NCBI GenBank assembly: GCA_030737835.1
Contig: CM060856.1
Coordinates: 6,905,245 to 6,969,244 of the forward strand
From: Acorus gramineus
Taxonomy: Eukaryota > Streptophyta > Magnoliopsida > Acorales > Acoraceae
Reading direction: 5' to 3'
Length of the DNA stretch: 64,000 bases
Below the pieces are notes generated by a model that was given only the letters and a program-made list of their open reading frames with translations, had not been told where the DNA came from and searched no databases. A program made the position numbers and the translations under genes. Positions 9,251 through 20,800 of the stretch are shown here, piece after piece. How positions within the stretch are numbered: position 1 is the stretch's first letter; each line of letters starts with the position of its first letter.

Positions 9251-11390
9251 AAATTACTGGATTGAAAAAAAAAACAATGCAACTACTATTTTGATTAAAA
9301 AAACATATAAAAAAAAACCAATGACTGCTGGATTTGAATAAAACATAAAAAAATAAAGCAATGGATGTCCCGATTGATTCCCAAAAACGTCAAAAACCGA
9401 TGGCAAATCACTATCCTCTTTCAGTTTCAAAAAAAAATAAAAATCACTATCCTCTATAATCGAAAAGATGTTTCCGTTACTTGATTTACTCGATGAATTG
9501 CCGGGATTTCTAAAAAGACTACATTTTGCGAGAAGGAGGTGATGCGGTGAGACCGATGGAAAGAAAACGTATGTTTTTTTAGAAGGGTGTTTTAAGTAAT
9601 TTAATTTTTCAATGTATTTAGATAGTCAAACCCTCAACCAATTATATTATAATACTTATTGAAGCTTACAAATAGGGTTTATAAATTGAGGCCTATGTAG
9701 TGTAGCATGACTCATGTTATTTATTCTGGGATTTGTCACTCCGTAGCAACTTGTAACATGAAAAACCTTTCTAGCTAGGGCTGGTCCCCTCGCCCACCTT
9801 TTAAGTTGATTGTTTTTGGAAAAGGATAATGTTATGATCAAATTCTTTTTATATTCCAAAACAACGTGCCACACGGGTTTTTATCTTCTTTTTTTTAATA
9901 ATAATCATCATTTATTGAATTACATATTTTGATAAAAAAATATATATACCGTTTTATTTTGAAATGAAAGAATTTATTTTTAAGAAGTGTAAGAAAAAAA
10001 TTAATAAGATATATACACCGTCTAACAATGTAAAAAAAATATCTAACGAGTTATATAAAACTGTATTTTTATAGTAAAAAATGTTACATTCAATACCAAT
10101 TTCAATATCAAACTCTGCATTTCCATTTATTTTTTTTTTAAATATACTTTATTATATATTTTTATAAATAAATAAGATATATGCTGTAATGAATTAAATG
10201 ATAATATTTATAAACAATGTGAACATTTTCAACCAATGTATACTTTGTAGTGAGAGCTAACAAAATACCATTAATGACGTGATGACTGTAATTATATGCT
10301 TAACATTAAAAGAATGCATTAAGAGGACATTGATACACTCCATTATGTCAATATATTCACTATTATGAAAAACAAAAATATACACTATGTATTGCATATG
10401 ATTATATTTTTTATGAGCAAGCATATAATTATATTTTTATTTTTGTTCCCATCGACTGGACCAGTGTCTATGTATTACATTGTACACATATGTAGACACT
10501 CCATGTGAAACATACGGATGCATTTAGTACACAATTATAAATGAATATTCAAAATTTGACCCGTTTAAAATGATTGTGCGAAAGAGTGCATTTAGACGGA
10601 CCCTCTTACCATTATCCATCATAAAAAGCCAATAGAAACATACAACTTGCCCATGGGTACAACTCAAGTGGATTAGGTCAAGTTAAAGCTCATGCAAGCC
10701 AGATTGGGTCAGATAGATCAGAGTTCAGCATTCCTAATAGAATAAGCTTTGCAACAATCACAGTAAAAAAGAATTATAGACCTCTGGATGGACATTTCAG
10801 ATTAATATAAAAAGGGCAATGAGTAGGAGAATGTTGAATTGAAACGATGAAGGTGACATTTGAGACCTAAAAATTGAAAGTTAAGGACTTATTTCATTGG
10901 GTTTGGATTGAGTCTGGGTACCCCAATTCCTCAACCCAAACCTGAGTTAGATTCGGGTTTGCTTGAATTCAGGTTAAACCAAACCACTAAAACCTATCCA
11001 AAAATCAGATTGGGTCGGGTTCTACATACCCGTACCTAAGGATGGCAGAAAATCTAACCCAAAATCAGATTGGGTCGGGTTCTACATACCCGTACCTAAG
11101 GATGGCAGAAAATCTAACCCAAAATCACAGAAACTAATCCCCCTTGATTCATATGCACAAAAGAAATTGTAAAAAATCAAGGAGCAAGGATTACCTCTCA
11201 AACTCTCTCCACTGAAACAAGGATCAGTAGGAAAAGCAGACACTGGTTTATAATTTAAATTACATCAAAATAAATTACTCATCCCAGTATGGAGAGCCGA
11301 TGTACAATTTTTTTTTTCTTCAAAAAAAATAATTAAAAAAATTAAAATTCTACAACTAAATCGAAACTGCAAAACTTCTCCATGTCCAAG
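9251..11390. other. Intergenic AT-rich DNA with transposon traces
   Basis: No coding sequence seen. Around 10890-11120 GGGTTTGG and GGGTCGGGTT words typical of hAT-type ends appear, together with an exact 60-bp duplication. The rest is AT-rich and featureless to me. Confidence 0.4.
11001..11120 (+). repeat. Exact 60-bp tandem duplication
   Basis: 11001-11060 and 11061-11120 are identical; each unit begins AAAATCAGATTGGGTCGGGT and ends AAAATCTAACCC. The first 7 bases of a third copy follow. The absence of mismatches indicates a very recent event or an assembly duplication. Confidence 0.9.
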
Positions 11391-11451
11391 AGTAAGATGA
11401 ATGAGGACCTTTTTTTATGAAGGGCAATGCAAGATTCTTCAGCTCACACTG

Positions 11452-14400
11452 TCACCTTGGAACAGACAGACCAAGCTCTGAAGAATTCAAAGAAGAAAAA
11501 AAGAATCAAGGGTAAATACCAGCTAAATTTTATATAATTAATAGAAAATGAAACCAAATAGATCCACAAACAGATTTTTTTTTAAGATTTAACGTAATAC
11601 ACAATTCAAAGGAAACAGATAAATTAATGCTGTGAGGCATTCAAGTCTCATGCCATGGAGTTGGGCAGTTTTCCAATCAATTCATATTACAACTATTTTC
11701 AGACACAACAATTAAATTAAAACATCAACTAAAGTTAAAACGATGATAGTCAGCATGTCAGGGGAAAATAAATTACGAAGAGAAAATATGCAGCACAAAG
11801 GACCCACCTTCAGAAACGGCAAATGGATGAACCAAAACGTTTCACGTACCATCAGTTCCATCTGGGAAAGGACAACTCTGTTATACATTAGATGATATAC
11901 AAGGGATGGTAGACTATTTTCTCTTTGTTTGCTGTATTTTAAGTTCTATGTTGATATTGTAAATCTTAGAGCTAAAGCAGTCACGCTATTCAACAAAATA
12001 TGGACTGAAATTTAACCAGGGTCATCCAGGCTCCCTGGAGCACTGTAATCGTAGCACCACCAAAAACTGATCTAGTATATTTGCAAGCACTAATTCTTAA
12101 TACACCAGTTATGTTGCATATGCATGTATCAACATAATTTCCTATAGTTTGAAAGACTGGATGGACAGTACACATCACTGGATGGCAGTGAACAAAAAAA
12201 CATCAGTTTAACCTCTATAGTCAAGATGAGCTTCTCAGCAGCAGTGGCATATTCTGTGTGACACAAAATTTTCAACGAATATTTAACAAATGTTTGATGT
12301 ACTTTACTACTTTTCATTCAGGGGCTTTGTTGGGTTATACAAAAAAAAGTCAAATATTTACAGAAAAAACTCCTTAGAATTCTTCCAACTTGGAAGCAAA
12401 AATCTATGAGACAGGCAGTGGCCACCAAAACTTTGTCCACCACTAACATTAATGTTTTACATTATACATCACCTAAAATAATGTTCGATGATTTTCTCCC
12501 ATGTTGAGGCTACTCATGACCAATCACATTATGCTCATATTTAATCCCATGCTTCATAGTTTTTACTACATATCCACCTTGACATCCACTATGACCTTTA
12601 CACACATTGTATAACAGCGCAACATTTAACTCCATTCAACATGCCCAGTCTGAATGGTGCATCATGATCAGTGGCGAACCCAAGATTTTTTTCTAGTGGG
12701 GGTCATCACTAATAAATAAACATAAATGATATCGTTATGTACAATCTCTTTTCCACTCCTAATTACAGTCTACAAGTGTTTTGAATTTTTTTTAAAAATC
12801 ATACCCAATCTCTAATGAGGTATGTGCTTTTAAAAAAATGTGTAACATTTATAAAAAAAACATATACCTCATTAATGTTAGCATATGATGCTAACGAAGT
12901 ATACGTGACTAGAATTAAAGCTGAAAAAGATAATGTGTAACGGAGTTCTAAAATTTTAATAACACAATACGTTACACACATTTTTTTTCAGCCCTAATCC
13001 AATCTCATATGCGTTGATAATATATCGTAGCATGTACTTACATTAATGAGGTATATTCATCAATAAATTTTTTTCACATTTTCTATAAATGTATCAATGC
13101 AATTCATTAGAGAAGATGTCTCATTTATCATAAAAATATGCTCATTAAGTAATGCATACTATTTTAAAAAAATTCAGAGCATGTGTAAATTAGAATTAGA
13201 GCTGAAAAATGAGTTGTATGTAACATTATCCAACACAATAAAAATACTTGATATCATATCTATCATTTTGTTTTTTAGATCCTCAACAAAATCTAAAAGA
13301 TTAAAATCCTTAACCCTTTAATTGTCTTTGTTCTCTGCAATTTCCTTCCGCTATCAAAGTTACTAATGGGCTTATTACATTACCATTGTATTTTTTTATT
13401 TATATAAATCCAGTGGGGGCCACCACCCTAGTGGCTCCTCCGTGTGTCCGCCCATGATCATGATATTTCACCCGTGCTTATTCAACACAGAACTAATATG
13501 CCATCTTCGGTCCCTATCAGAGACATTTCATCACTCTCCCTCACTCTCCATCAATCTTATTAAAATAAGCAATAAGGTCTCATCTTTAAGTACATACTGC
13601 CCCTACAAATACATTCTCTCATGATGCCATAGGGAAGAGAAAATGCTTTATTTATTTAAAGTTTTGGACACAGTTCATCTAAAATAGAATAATTTTTCTA
13701 TCCGTTGTATTTTACATAGGGTCTTGTACAAATAGGCATGGGTAATAATTACGAGGATCAAAAGAAAACAGTCAACAGAGAGAAGACATGAATTGCCCAC
13801 CATGTAGATATTGGATTTTGGCCTTTTTTCTAATTTTAATCACAAACTCCCATTGAAAACAAATCATCATAATTTAATGCACAGAACAAAAACCTAAACC
13901 AGCTGTTTATCAATGTTTTGTTGAATATATAATTAAAATGTTCATACTTGTGAATGCTGGGAGCATAAGTGGCAGGTCCGTAAAAGTCCAGTTTATATCT
14001 TTCAGGAATCATGTGCCTGCAGAAACCAAATACCTCAGATTGGTTTCATATGATAAAAAAATTCTTAGCGAATTCTCTAATCTTTGTCAACAGAATGCAA
14101 CAATGAGCCTTGTTATGCATAAATGGACTAGAAATTGATTTTTTTTTTAACAAACTTGAAAATCCTTTATATACAAAGTTAGAACATAAATAGGTGATGT
14201 AGTTGTATTAGGTTCTCCAAATTTAGATTCCATGACACCAACTACGAGAAAAGAAGTTTTTGGCGATAACTATGAAAGCGATGAACACATATATCGGTAT
14301 CACACGTGAATATAACATAAAAAAATCATGAACTATCATGAAAAACATTAAGATCATCACAGATACACAAACCAACCGAAAATAGTGTATTAGAAAAACG

Positions 14401-16115
14401 ACATCCCTGTTGCAGACCTTGCAAGCTGCAATATACATTAAGACAAATCTTGCCAAATGCAGTCTCACCCAAACTAGGCAAACATTTCAATGATTTTTTT
14501 TTGGAGAAAATTATAGGAGCCCTCTTATTATAAAAAGAATGCCCCCAAAAAAACGGAGACGAGAGATCTCCGAATAATAAAAACTAAAAGATAAGAGAAT
14601 AAAATGAAATAAAGAGAGATGATCCCTTGATAAAAGGGAAACCCACGGGAAACTAACCCCAAATGTCTCCCCCATTAAGCAATTCAATGATTAATATATT
14701 CTCGAAAAGGGAAACAATTCACCAAAACAATTCACCAATTAAATTATTCATGAAAAAAACATTACCAAATATATATATACACACATACTAGAGCCACTAG
14801 TTTAGACTTTGTTAAATTATGTATAACAAAAACAAAGCAGACACCACAGAATTGATAAGGCATTTCACAAATCACACCAAGGAAAGCCAACGCAAACTCC
14901 TACAGATTAAAGCGATGATAAATTCTACATTTTTATTCCTTCAAGAAAGAACTGCATTCCACTTTCAAACGAACACACATTAAAATAGTAAACCCACATT
15001 TCAGATCAAACGCCCCTCACACCAAACACAGCGCACAAACCACTGATTTCACGGATATGCATCACATTCACTGCAAGCAATCAATATGAAACTTTAAAGA
15101 GACGATGGAAGAAGAAACAACGTGGGCCATCTACTCACAGTATGAAATTTTATTGTGATCGTTGGGTTTTTTTTGGTGTTTTTGGTTGATGGGTGTTTAT
15201 GATTTTGATTAAGAAGTGTTTTTGGTGATTTCGAGTGAACTCTCCACAATGTCAGTGACAGCGTCAGCAACTTCCTTCCCGGGGTTAAGATTCAGCCCTG
15301 TGTCTAGTGTCTACCTCAACCTCCACCTCGGACTCCCCAGCTGTTCGTGTGCCACCGCCCTTCCTTATTTTCCATCTCGCCAAACCCCTTATCGAAAATT
15401 AGGGCTTAAATGAGGGGATCCTTTGATGAATCAAAGGTTTGGATGTTTCCAATTTTGATCAAAGTTGTTCTTTTTTTTGGTGATTTTTAATTAAAAATTA
15501 TGATTTTGATGAAGGATCAATGGATGTTCATGATTTTGATGATGGACAGCGCACAAACCACTGATTTCACGAATATGCATCACATTCACAGAAAGTAATC
15601 AATATGAAACTTTAAAGAGACGATGGAAGAAGAAACAACGTGGGGCATCTACTCACAGTATGAAATTTTATTTTATTTTTATAATTTTCAAGCGAAAAAC
15701 GAAAACATCAGAGTCCCGGATAGGTACGGCAGAAGAGGAGGCTACCCTGTGAGAGAGCTCTGCAGCTCCTCGATGAAGCCGAGCTCAGGCATGACGTCAG
15801 CCTCGCGTCCGCGACCGCGCTGTGAAGAGGCATCAGCGACGCCATGGCCCCCAACACCGCAGGATCCACGGACCTGGGAGAAGAAGAAGAAGAAGATGAA
15901 AAACATGAGCCCTAATGAAGGTCGGAGGGAATCGAAATTTAGGGTTTCGTAAGTGACCTTGTGAAAGAAGGGAAGCGGCGGATGGGGGATGTTCTTAGTG
16001 GGACCCCCGACGGCGGTGATGGAGCGAGAGACGGGGGCCGTGCGTTTGATCGGATGGATGAGCGGACGGTGGAGATGGCGGCACGTGTGATGGATCTGAT
16101 GCACGTCGACGCCAT
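11452..16115 (-). CDS. NFD6/NOXY2-like small mitochondrial protein with alternative C-terminal exons
   Basis: Exon 1 (15958-16115) starts MASTCIRSITRAAISTV, an Arg/Ser/Ala-rich presequence typical of mitochondrial import. Exon 2 (from 15873) gives the family core SLMPLHSAVADARLTSCLSS and then SRSCRALSQ. Reading straight on ends at 15708 with GSLLFCRTYPGL (107 residues in all). A donor inside exon 2 (after 15746, GTAGCC) can instead splice to 11808-11861, giving LSQ-DGTDGT-stop (stop 11842-11844), or to the exon starting at 11477, giving LSQ-ELGLSVPR-stop (stop 11452-11454). From memory these are the three tail types listed as isoforms of plant NUCLEAR FUSION DEFECTIVE 6 / NONRESPONDING TO OXYLIPINS 2-like proteins. 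The exon 1 donor (GTCACT) is weak. Biochemical function is not established. The 3.9-kb intron contains transposons. Confidence 0.8.
12669..13456. mobile_element. hAT-type non-autonomous element in the large intron of the NFD6-like gene
   Basis: Terminal sequences CAGTGGCGAAC (left) and, on the complementary strand, CATGGGCGGAC (right) form an imperfect short TIR. They are flanked by a perfect 8-bp target duplication ATCATGAT at 12661-12668 and 13457-13464. The 8-bp duplication and CAGTGGCG-type end are standard for plant hAT elements. It is 788 bp long, AT-rich, with no transposase frame; its inside has repeated ATGAGGTAT words and two GAATTA(A/G)AGCTGAAAAA motifs. Confidence 0.85.
13948..14016 (-). 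other. Possible cassette exon of the NFD6-like gene
   Basis: On the minus strand a TTTCTGCAG acceptor precedes 69 bp and a GTATGA donor follows. Joined to exon 2 it would add Gly-Thr and a stop, giving a fourth short tail. In another frame the same bases read HMIPERYKLDFYGPATYAPS without a stop, so it may instead be an exon of an unidentified gene. Transcript evidence would decide. Confidence 0.3.
14465..15027. other. Intronic DNA with a retroposon-like segment
   Basis: 14490-14690 contains GAGACGAGAGATCTCCGAA followed by A-rich runs and AAACCCACGGGAAACTAACC. It resembles a related segment at 24040-24100 (AGAGATATCTCCGAGGG) and may be a LINE or SINE tail. Otherwise I see nothing here. Confidence 0.3.
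15028..15672 (+). repeat. 127-bp direct repeat pair (15028-15154 and 15546-15672)
   Basis: Both copies start ACAGCGCACAAACCACTGAT and end TATGAAATTTTATT, with about five mismatches and an exact offset of 518 bp. They lie immediately downstream of exon 2 of the NFD6-like gene. The 391 bp between them contains TTGATGATTTTGAT-like repeats. The ends lack TG..CA and I see no primer-binding site, so a partial tandem duplication is more likely than a miniature LTR element. Confidence 0.8.
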
Positions 16116-16229
16116 GAGAGAGCGAGAGAGGCTTGATATCGAGCGATCCGATCACGGCTGTGGGAGGGTTTTTATCGGGGTTTTATGGAAGAACACGTGC
16201 GGTTCACGTGGAAACACCTCTTATACCGT

Positions 16230-16690
16230 TTAGAACGGGAATAAGATTTGTTTTTGGGTATACATTTATTCAAGCATAAATGAGTATAAATAAGGATAAA
16301 GTGATTTTGTGTTTGGTTGTGTTTTGAATTATTTTCGTTGGTAAACATAAGAATAAATATTTTGTTGTTTGATAAAATATGAATAAAATATGGATAAAGA
16401 TTTATAAAAGGTGAAAAAATAATGATAGTTGATTTGCCAGGTGATTTATAAGAAGTGATGACAGTTGATTTGACAATGGATCAACATATTCTTTGAGTGG
16501 AATAACCTTGGATAACTTTAATTCTATGGGTTGGTTGGAATCCATATACCACTTTATATCAGTTTATTTTGACATACTTTATCACGGGTTATCTGGGGTT
16601 TCCAAACACCCTTTATCCCTTATCGGAGGTTATCCGGGGGCTTATTCCCAAAACAAATGGGAGCTTAAGAGAAAAAATGGTATAGTTATT
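16230..16690. mobile_element. Probable MITE relic related to 31600-32080
   Basis: Shares word order (TTATCCC, CCAAACAACAAAA, AACAAAAAGTTAC-like) with the reverse orientation of 31600-32080, and its right end has CCTTTATCCCTTATCGGAGG. Terminal repeats and target duplications are not clear, so the class is uncertain. Confidence 0.35.
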
Positions 16691-17250
16691 TCATATCTAT
16701 CTTTTACATAAAAGTTCTTATAACAAAGGCACCAATAAAATTTTTCAAAGTTTTTTTTACGAAAAATGATACACACAGCTCCCATTACCGTTTCAATTGT
16801 AGTTTAATAAAGTGCATGTTTTTATTAGATCGATGCACATAGTTTATGGTTGATTAAATTGTATTGAAGGTTAGAATTATGTATATATTTATTTAATAAA
16901 GTGCATATTTTTACAAAAAATAAAAATAAAAGAGTATATACTCGATTGAAATATATGTATACTCTACCACAAATTTTATATATCTTGTCTGAGAGAGTCA
17001 ACACCCGTCAGAGAGTCACTTTGGCTGTTTGGCAGAGATGACAATAATGTGGCAAGTGCTCTATGCTTAATCATCTCAAATATACCTGGTTAAACTAGTA
17101 CATACTAAATTAGGAATAATATGCGTATGTAATTTTTTATTATAAATTATGTATTTCATTTATCAAATATATACTTCAAAAACAACTTCAACAGAAAAAA
17201 AATGACTGCCTCTTAACAATTAACATTGTGTATGGAGAATTCCTTCGTTA
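16691..17250. other. Intergenic AT-rich DNA
   Basis: No gene seen. 16755-16980 repeats TTTAATAAAGTGCAT twice and resembles decayed transposon sequence. Confidence 0.4.
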
Positions 17251-17764
17251 TTAAAACCCCCCATCTCTCCACTCAATTTCTCGAGAAAGAAGCCCTGCAT
17301 ATCCTCCTTTGTAGGCCTTTTGTCCTTCAACCATGGTGAATTCTACTATGGGGCCCTCTTTATCTCCTGCTTTTGGATTTTTCAAACCAATCTCACCCTA
17401 AAAAAAATATAATAATAATAATTCAACAAAGGTATATATAAATGACTCTGACAGTTCATGTAAGTAAATAAACCTCGGATATCATCAAAGACAATCAAAA
17501 CAAAGGAAATATAATCCTACTCTTCCAAATAGCCTTGACATGAAAATTAGTGAGGATCCCTTGCTGCACCGAAAACTGCATTAGTTTCATTCACAATCAC
17601 AGTGCAACATATCACTGATACTGTCTAGCTTACGCGCGGGATCTGTCTTGGAAAAGCATAATAATAATTTATCAAAATAAAATAATTGCTGCTACAATAT
17701 TTCCTGCCACAAAACCATGACTACCCCCATCAAAAGATTGGGCAAGATGAGCAGGAACTTCAAC
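17251..17764 (-). pseudogene. Two unassigned exon-like pieces downstream of CCT1
   Basis: On the minus strand 17696-17764 follows a TTTTCAG acceptor and reads VEVPAHLAQSFDGGSHGFVA, then a GTAGCA donor. 17251-17397 follows a TTTTTTTAG acceptor and reads 48 residues, including VEFTMVEGQKAYKGGYAGLL and the end EIEWRDGGF-stop. Both look like genuine protein-coding exons, the second a terminal exon. I do not recognise the protein, and upstream exons would have to overlap the CCT1 gene. They may be a captured or truncated gene copy, or alternative 3' exons. Confidence 0.4.
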
Positions 17765-17880
17765 CTGAAAAGGGCATCCAATACACACAAAACAGCTCCA
17801 CCAATGAAAAAAACCAACACAAGGCAACAGGAAGCAGGCCGACAAAAATGGAAAATGGCTGCTAAATTGATGCTTGAGCT

Positions 17881-20800
17881 CTAGTCCTCACCCTCCTGTT
17901 CGTCTTTGATGAGCCGTATCATATCGTCGATCCGAAGTATTGTGATTGCAGCCTCTGTTGCGAACTGGCACAAGCAAAGTTTAGAACTCAGATACCCTGT
18001 CGGTCAATGACGTTATAATTGGGACAAAGATATAGGTTCTCTCATACCTGAAGAATTTTAATTTTGCTCATAGCAGGCTCAATGACCCCGGCTTCAAGGT
18101 TGTTGCGAACGATGCCCTTTGAAAGGTCCAATCCCATGCTGCAAGACAGCAAACATACGAGTGAAATGAGAAATCAACGGATGACATTTTCATTTCTTTG
18201 TCCAGGCATCAGCAATGCGACAAAGGGTCATCCTGCATTCTACTTTAATGGTAGATAAATACTCATCCCATAATGGAAGAAAAAGCTATTAGTACTCTTG
18301 AATTTCTCTGAAGCATTCAAAATAGGCCAAGCTTCACATGATAATTGATTTATTACAAAGTTGTTCTCATGTACACATCATATTGCCCTCTTACAATCAA
18401 AAGCTGTAATACAACTCTACATGGCAGTCCTTGCATGGAATAGTAACATTGAACGATGAAAAAGTTTAAACTTAACAGGGAAGAAATTAAGGAAACAGGA
18501 AAGCTAGAAGAATATTTTATGAAAAAGAACTAAAAAACGAAGTAGATGGGAAGACAAGGATACATCATCTCATAGTCCAGCTATAATTTAATGAAAGCAG
18601 GTACACAATTTAAGAAACAACAGTTTTTTGCAAACAAAATATTAAAGCATCAGGATTTAGGTACAGGATCACGAGACTTGAGCAAATTTTGTAGTCTGAT
18701 TTAGCGCCCCCCCCACACACACACACCAACCAACCAAAAAAGGGGTCCACAGGTCATCTTTCTAAGAGATAGTCAGATTGTAAAGCATCATGAAGACAAA
18801 ACAAGCAGGATCTCAAACTCAAACCTTTAATATGATGGAAAAAAAACCACAAAAAACAATTAGGTAATACTTCTTCCACTTAGAGTTCAGTACTTCAATC
18901 TATTTGAGATATTTCCATATCACACTGGAATTGATTTTGGAGGCAAAATTGAAAAAAAAAAGCAATATTATTTTGATATTTTTGTCTGAAAGGTGAATTA
19001 ACTAAGAAAACAGAAGTTAAATTTTAAGAGACTTTCGAACACTAAAAATTGTCACTATAAAGGCATTAACATCTAGGAGCACAGAAATCCATGTTTCAAC
19101 TCCACATGCATAAAGCATGTGCACAACTGGATACTTGCCCAGTATGTGCATATTGGAATTTGGAAAGATGGAATACCTTGAGAGATGCTGCTTATCTTGC
19201 TTTGTTTGAGCAGCATGGTGATAAGCACGAAGTTTAGCAACCAGCTCAGTTGCATCTTTTGCTGCATTGACAGAAAGCACCTACAGCAAAAAGTCCTGCT
19301 TTCAGCCCCGGGAATAGAAAAGAGTACTCATCTCCAGCAGGAGTGAACGAAAAAAAATGCTAACCTTAGGAATAATCAGAAGAGATTCAGCAAATTCAGC
19401 AATTGCCAACTGCTCCCTAGACCCTAGAGTTGTGGCAAGATGCTCCAAGTACACAGATAATGCAGCCTCAACTGCGCCACCACCAGCAACCACCTGCATC
19501 ACCAAACATAGAGTAGGAACAATATGATGTAAATCCTATAAAGCAAAGATAAACATCTGTTCCTAATAAAATCCACAACCATCCAAGGAGAAATGGTGCA
19601 AGTAAAATTCAACAGAGAGCAATCTTCAGAAAATTTTCTACTTTACATATAATCAAGGATTTAATGGTAAAACTAACTAGATCCCTGATGTGCCTAGAAA
19701 TTTTCATGCACATAAGCTATCATGTATGCATATTTATCCCCAGAAAAAGGGAACGAAGTAAATAAGTTCCCCAGCGTTCCCATCTCCCTGGTATGTACTT
19801 CTTGGTTTCAACTAGTGAATGGCCAACATTTCTCGTTTCAAAAGCATTCCCATCTCTTTTTTTCTTTAAAAAAATAAGTATTTCCATTGCTAAGATTAAA
19901 TTTGGAAGACTTTCATAATCTGTTAACACAACTGTTGCAGCATGAACATCTCAGGTTGAAAATATATTTAAATTTAGGAGTATTTAATTAGTATAATATT
20001 TAACGAAGTAAAAATTAGAGTATTATAAACTATATGAAATATCAAGGGGCACTCAAATATAGAAAATGAATAACAAAGGAAAAAAGGGTCACCTGAGAAC
20101 ATCAAATTAATACTTCAGCTGTTCAAATATTAATGATGGACAGTTTGGTTGAGATTCTCGACAAGCAAATAAAGATTAAAAGAACAGGCTTGTCATGCAC
20201 TCTATACTCACAGATGGTGGGGCTTACCACATTGGATTCAAGGGTTCTCTTTACGATGCACAGAGCATCATGCAAAGATCTTTCCATCTCATCCAGCATA
20301 TAGTCATTTGCACCTCTCAATATTAAAGAGACCTTAGGTATATTGACAAGAAAGAAGCAAACAAACATGAGTAAAGATGTAAATGCATCACCCACATTGC
20401 TGTCTAAATGTTTGAGCCATATTGATACTCACTGCACTATTATTTTTTGTCCCTTTCACCATGATAACATCATCATCTGCAATGCGCTCTTCCACAACTT
20501 CATCTGCATGTCCAAGTAGGGATGGGTCAAAGGTTTCATCACCTTCCATGTCAGCAAACGTGGAAACCTGAGGTGTAAAAAACATAAAATCAAGTCTAAA
20601 GTCAGACTAAATTATAACAAATCCAGCAAAAAAGAAATTATCAACAAAATGCAATTGATTGCAATCCAAAATTTTAGGAATAAAATACAAAAAAAAGAAA
20701 AAAAGAATAAGCATTCAATTGAGCTTAATTCCCCAATCATTTCATATATTAAGCTGGTTGAAATGCCCATGAATAATGAAGACCTGCCCAATCGAGCAGA

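Noticed and set aside
15028..15672. TRIM (miniature LTR) retroelement
   Set aside because: The repeat ends lack TG..CA and no primer-binding site follows the left copy.
15961..16233. 90-codon plus frame opposite exon 1 of the NFD6-like gene
   Set aside because: It is the antisense shadow of the minus-strand coding exon.
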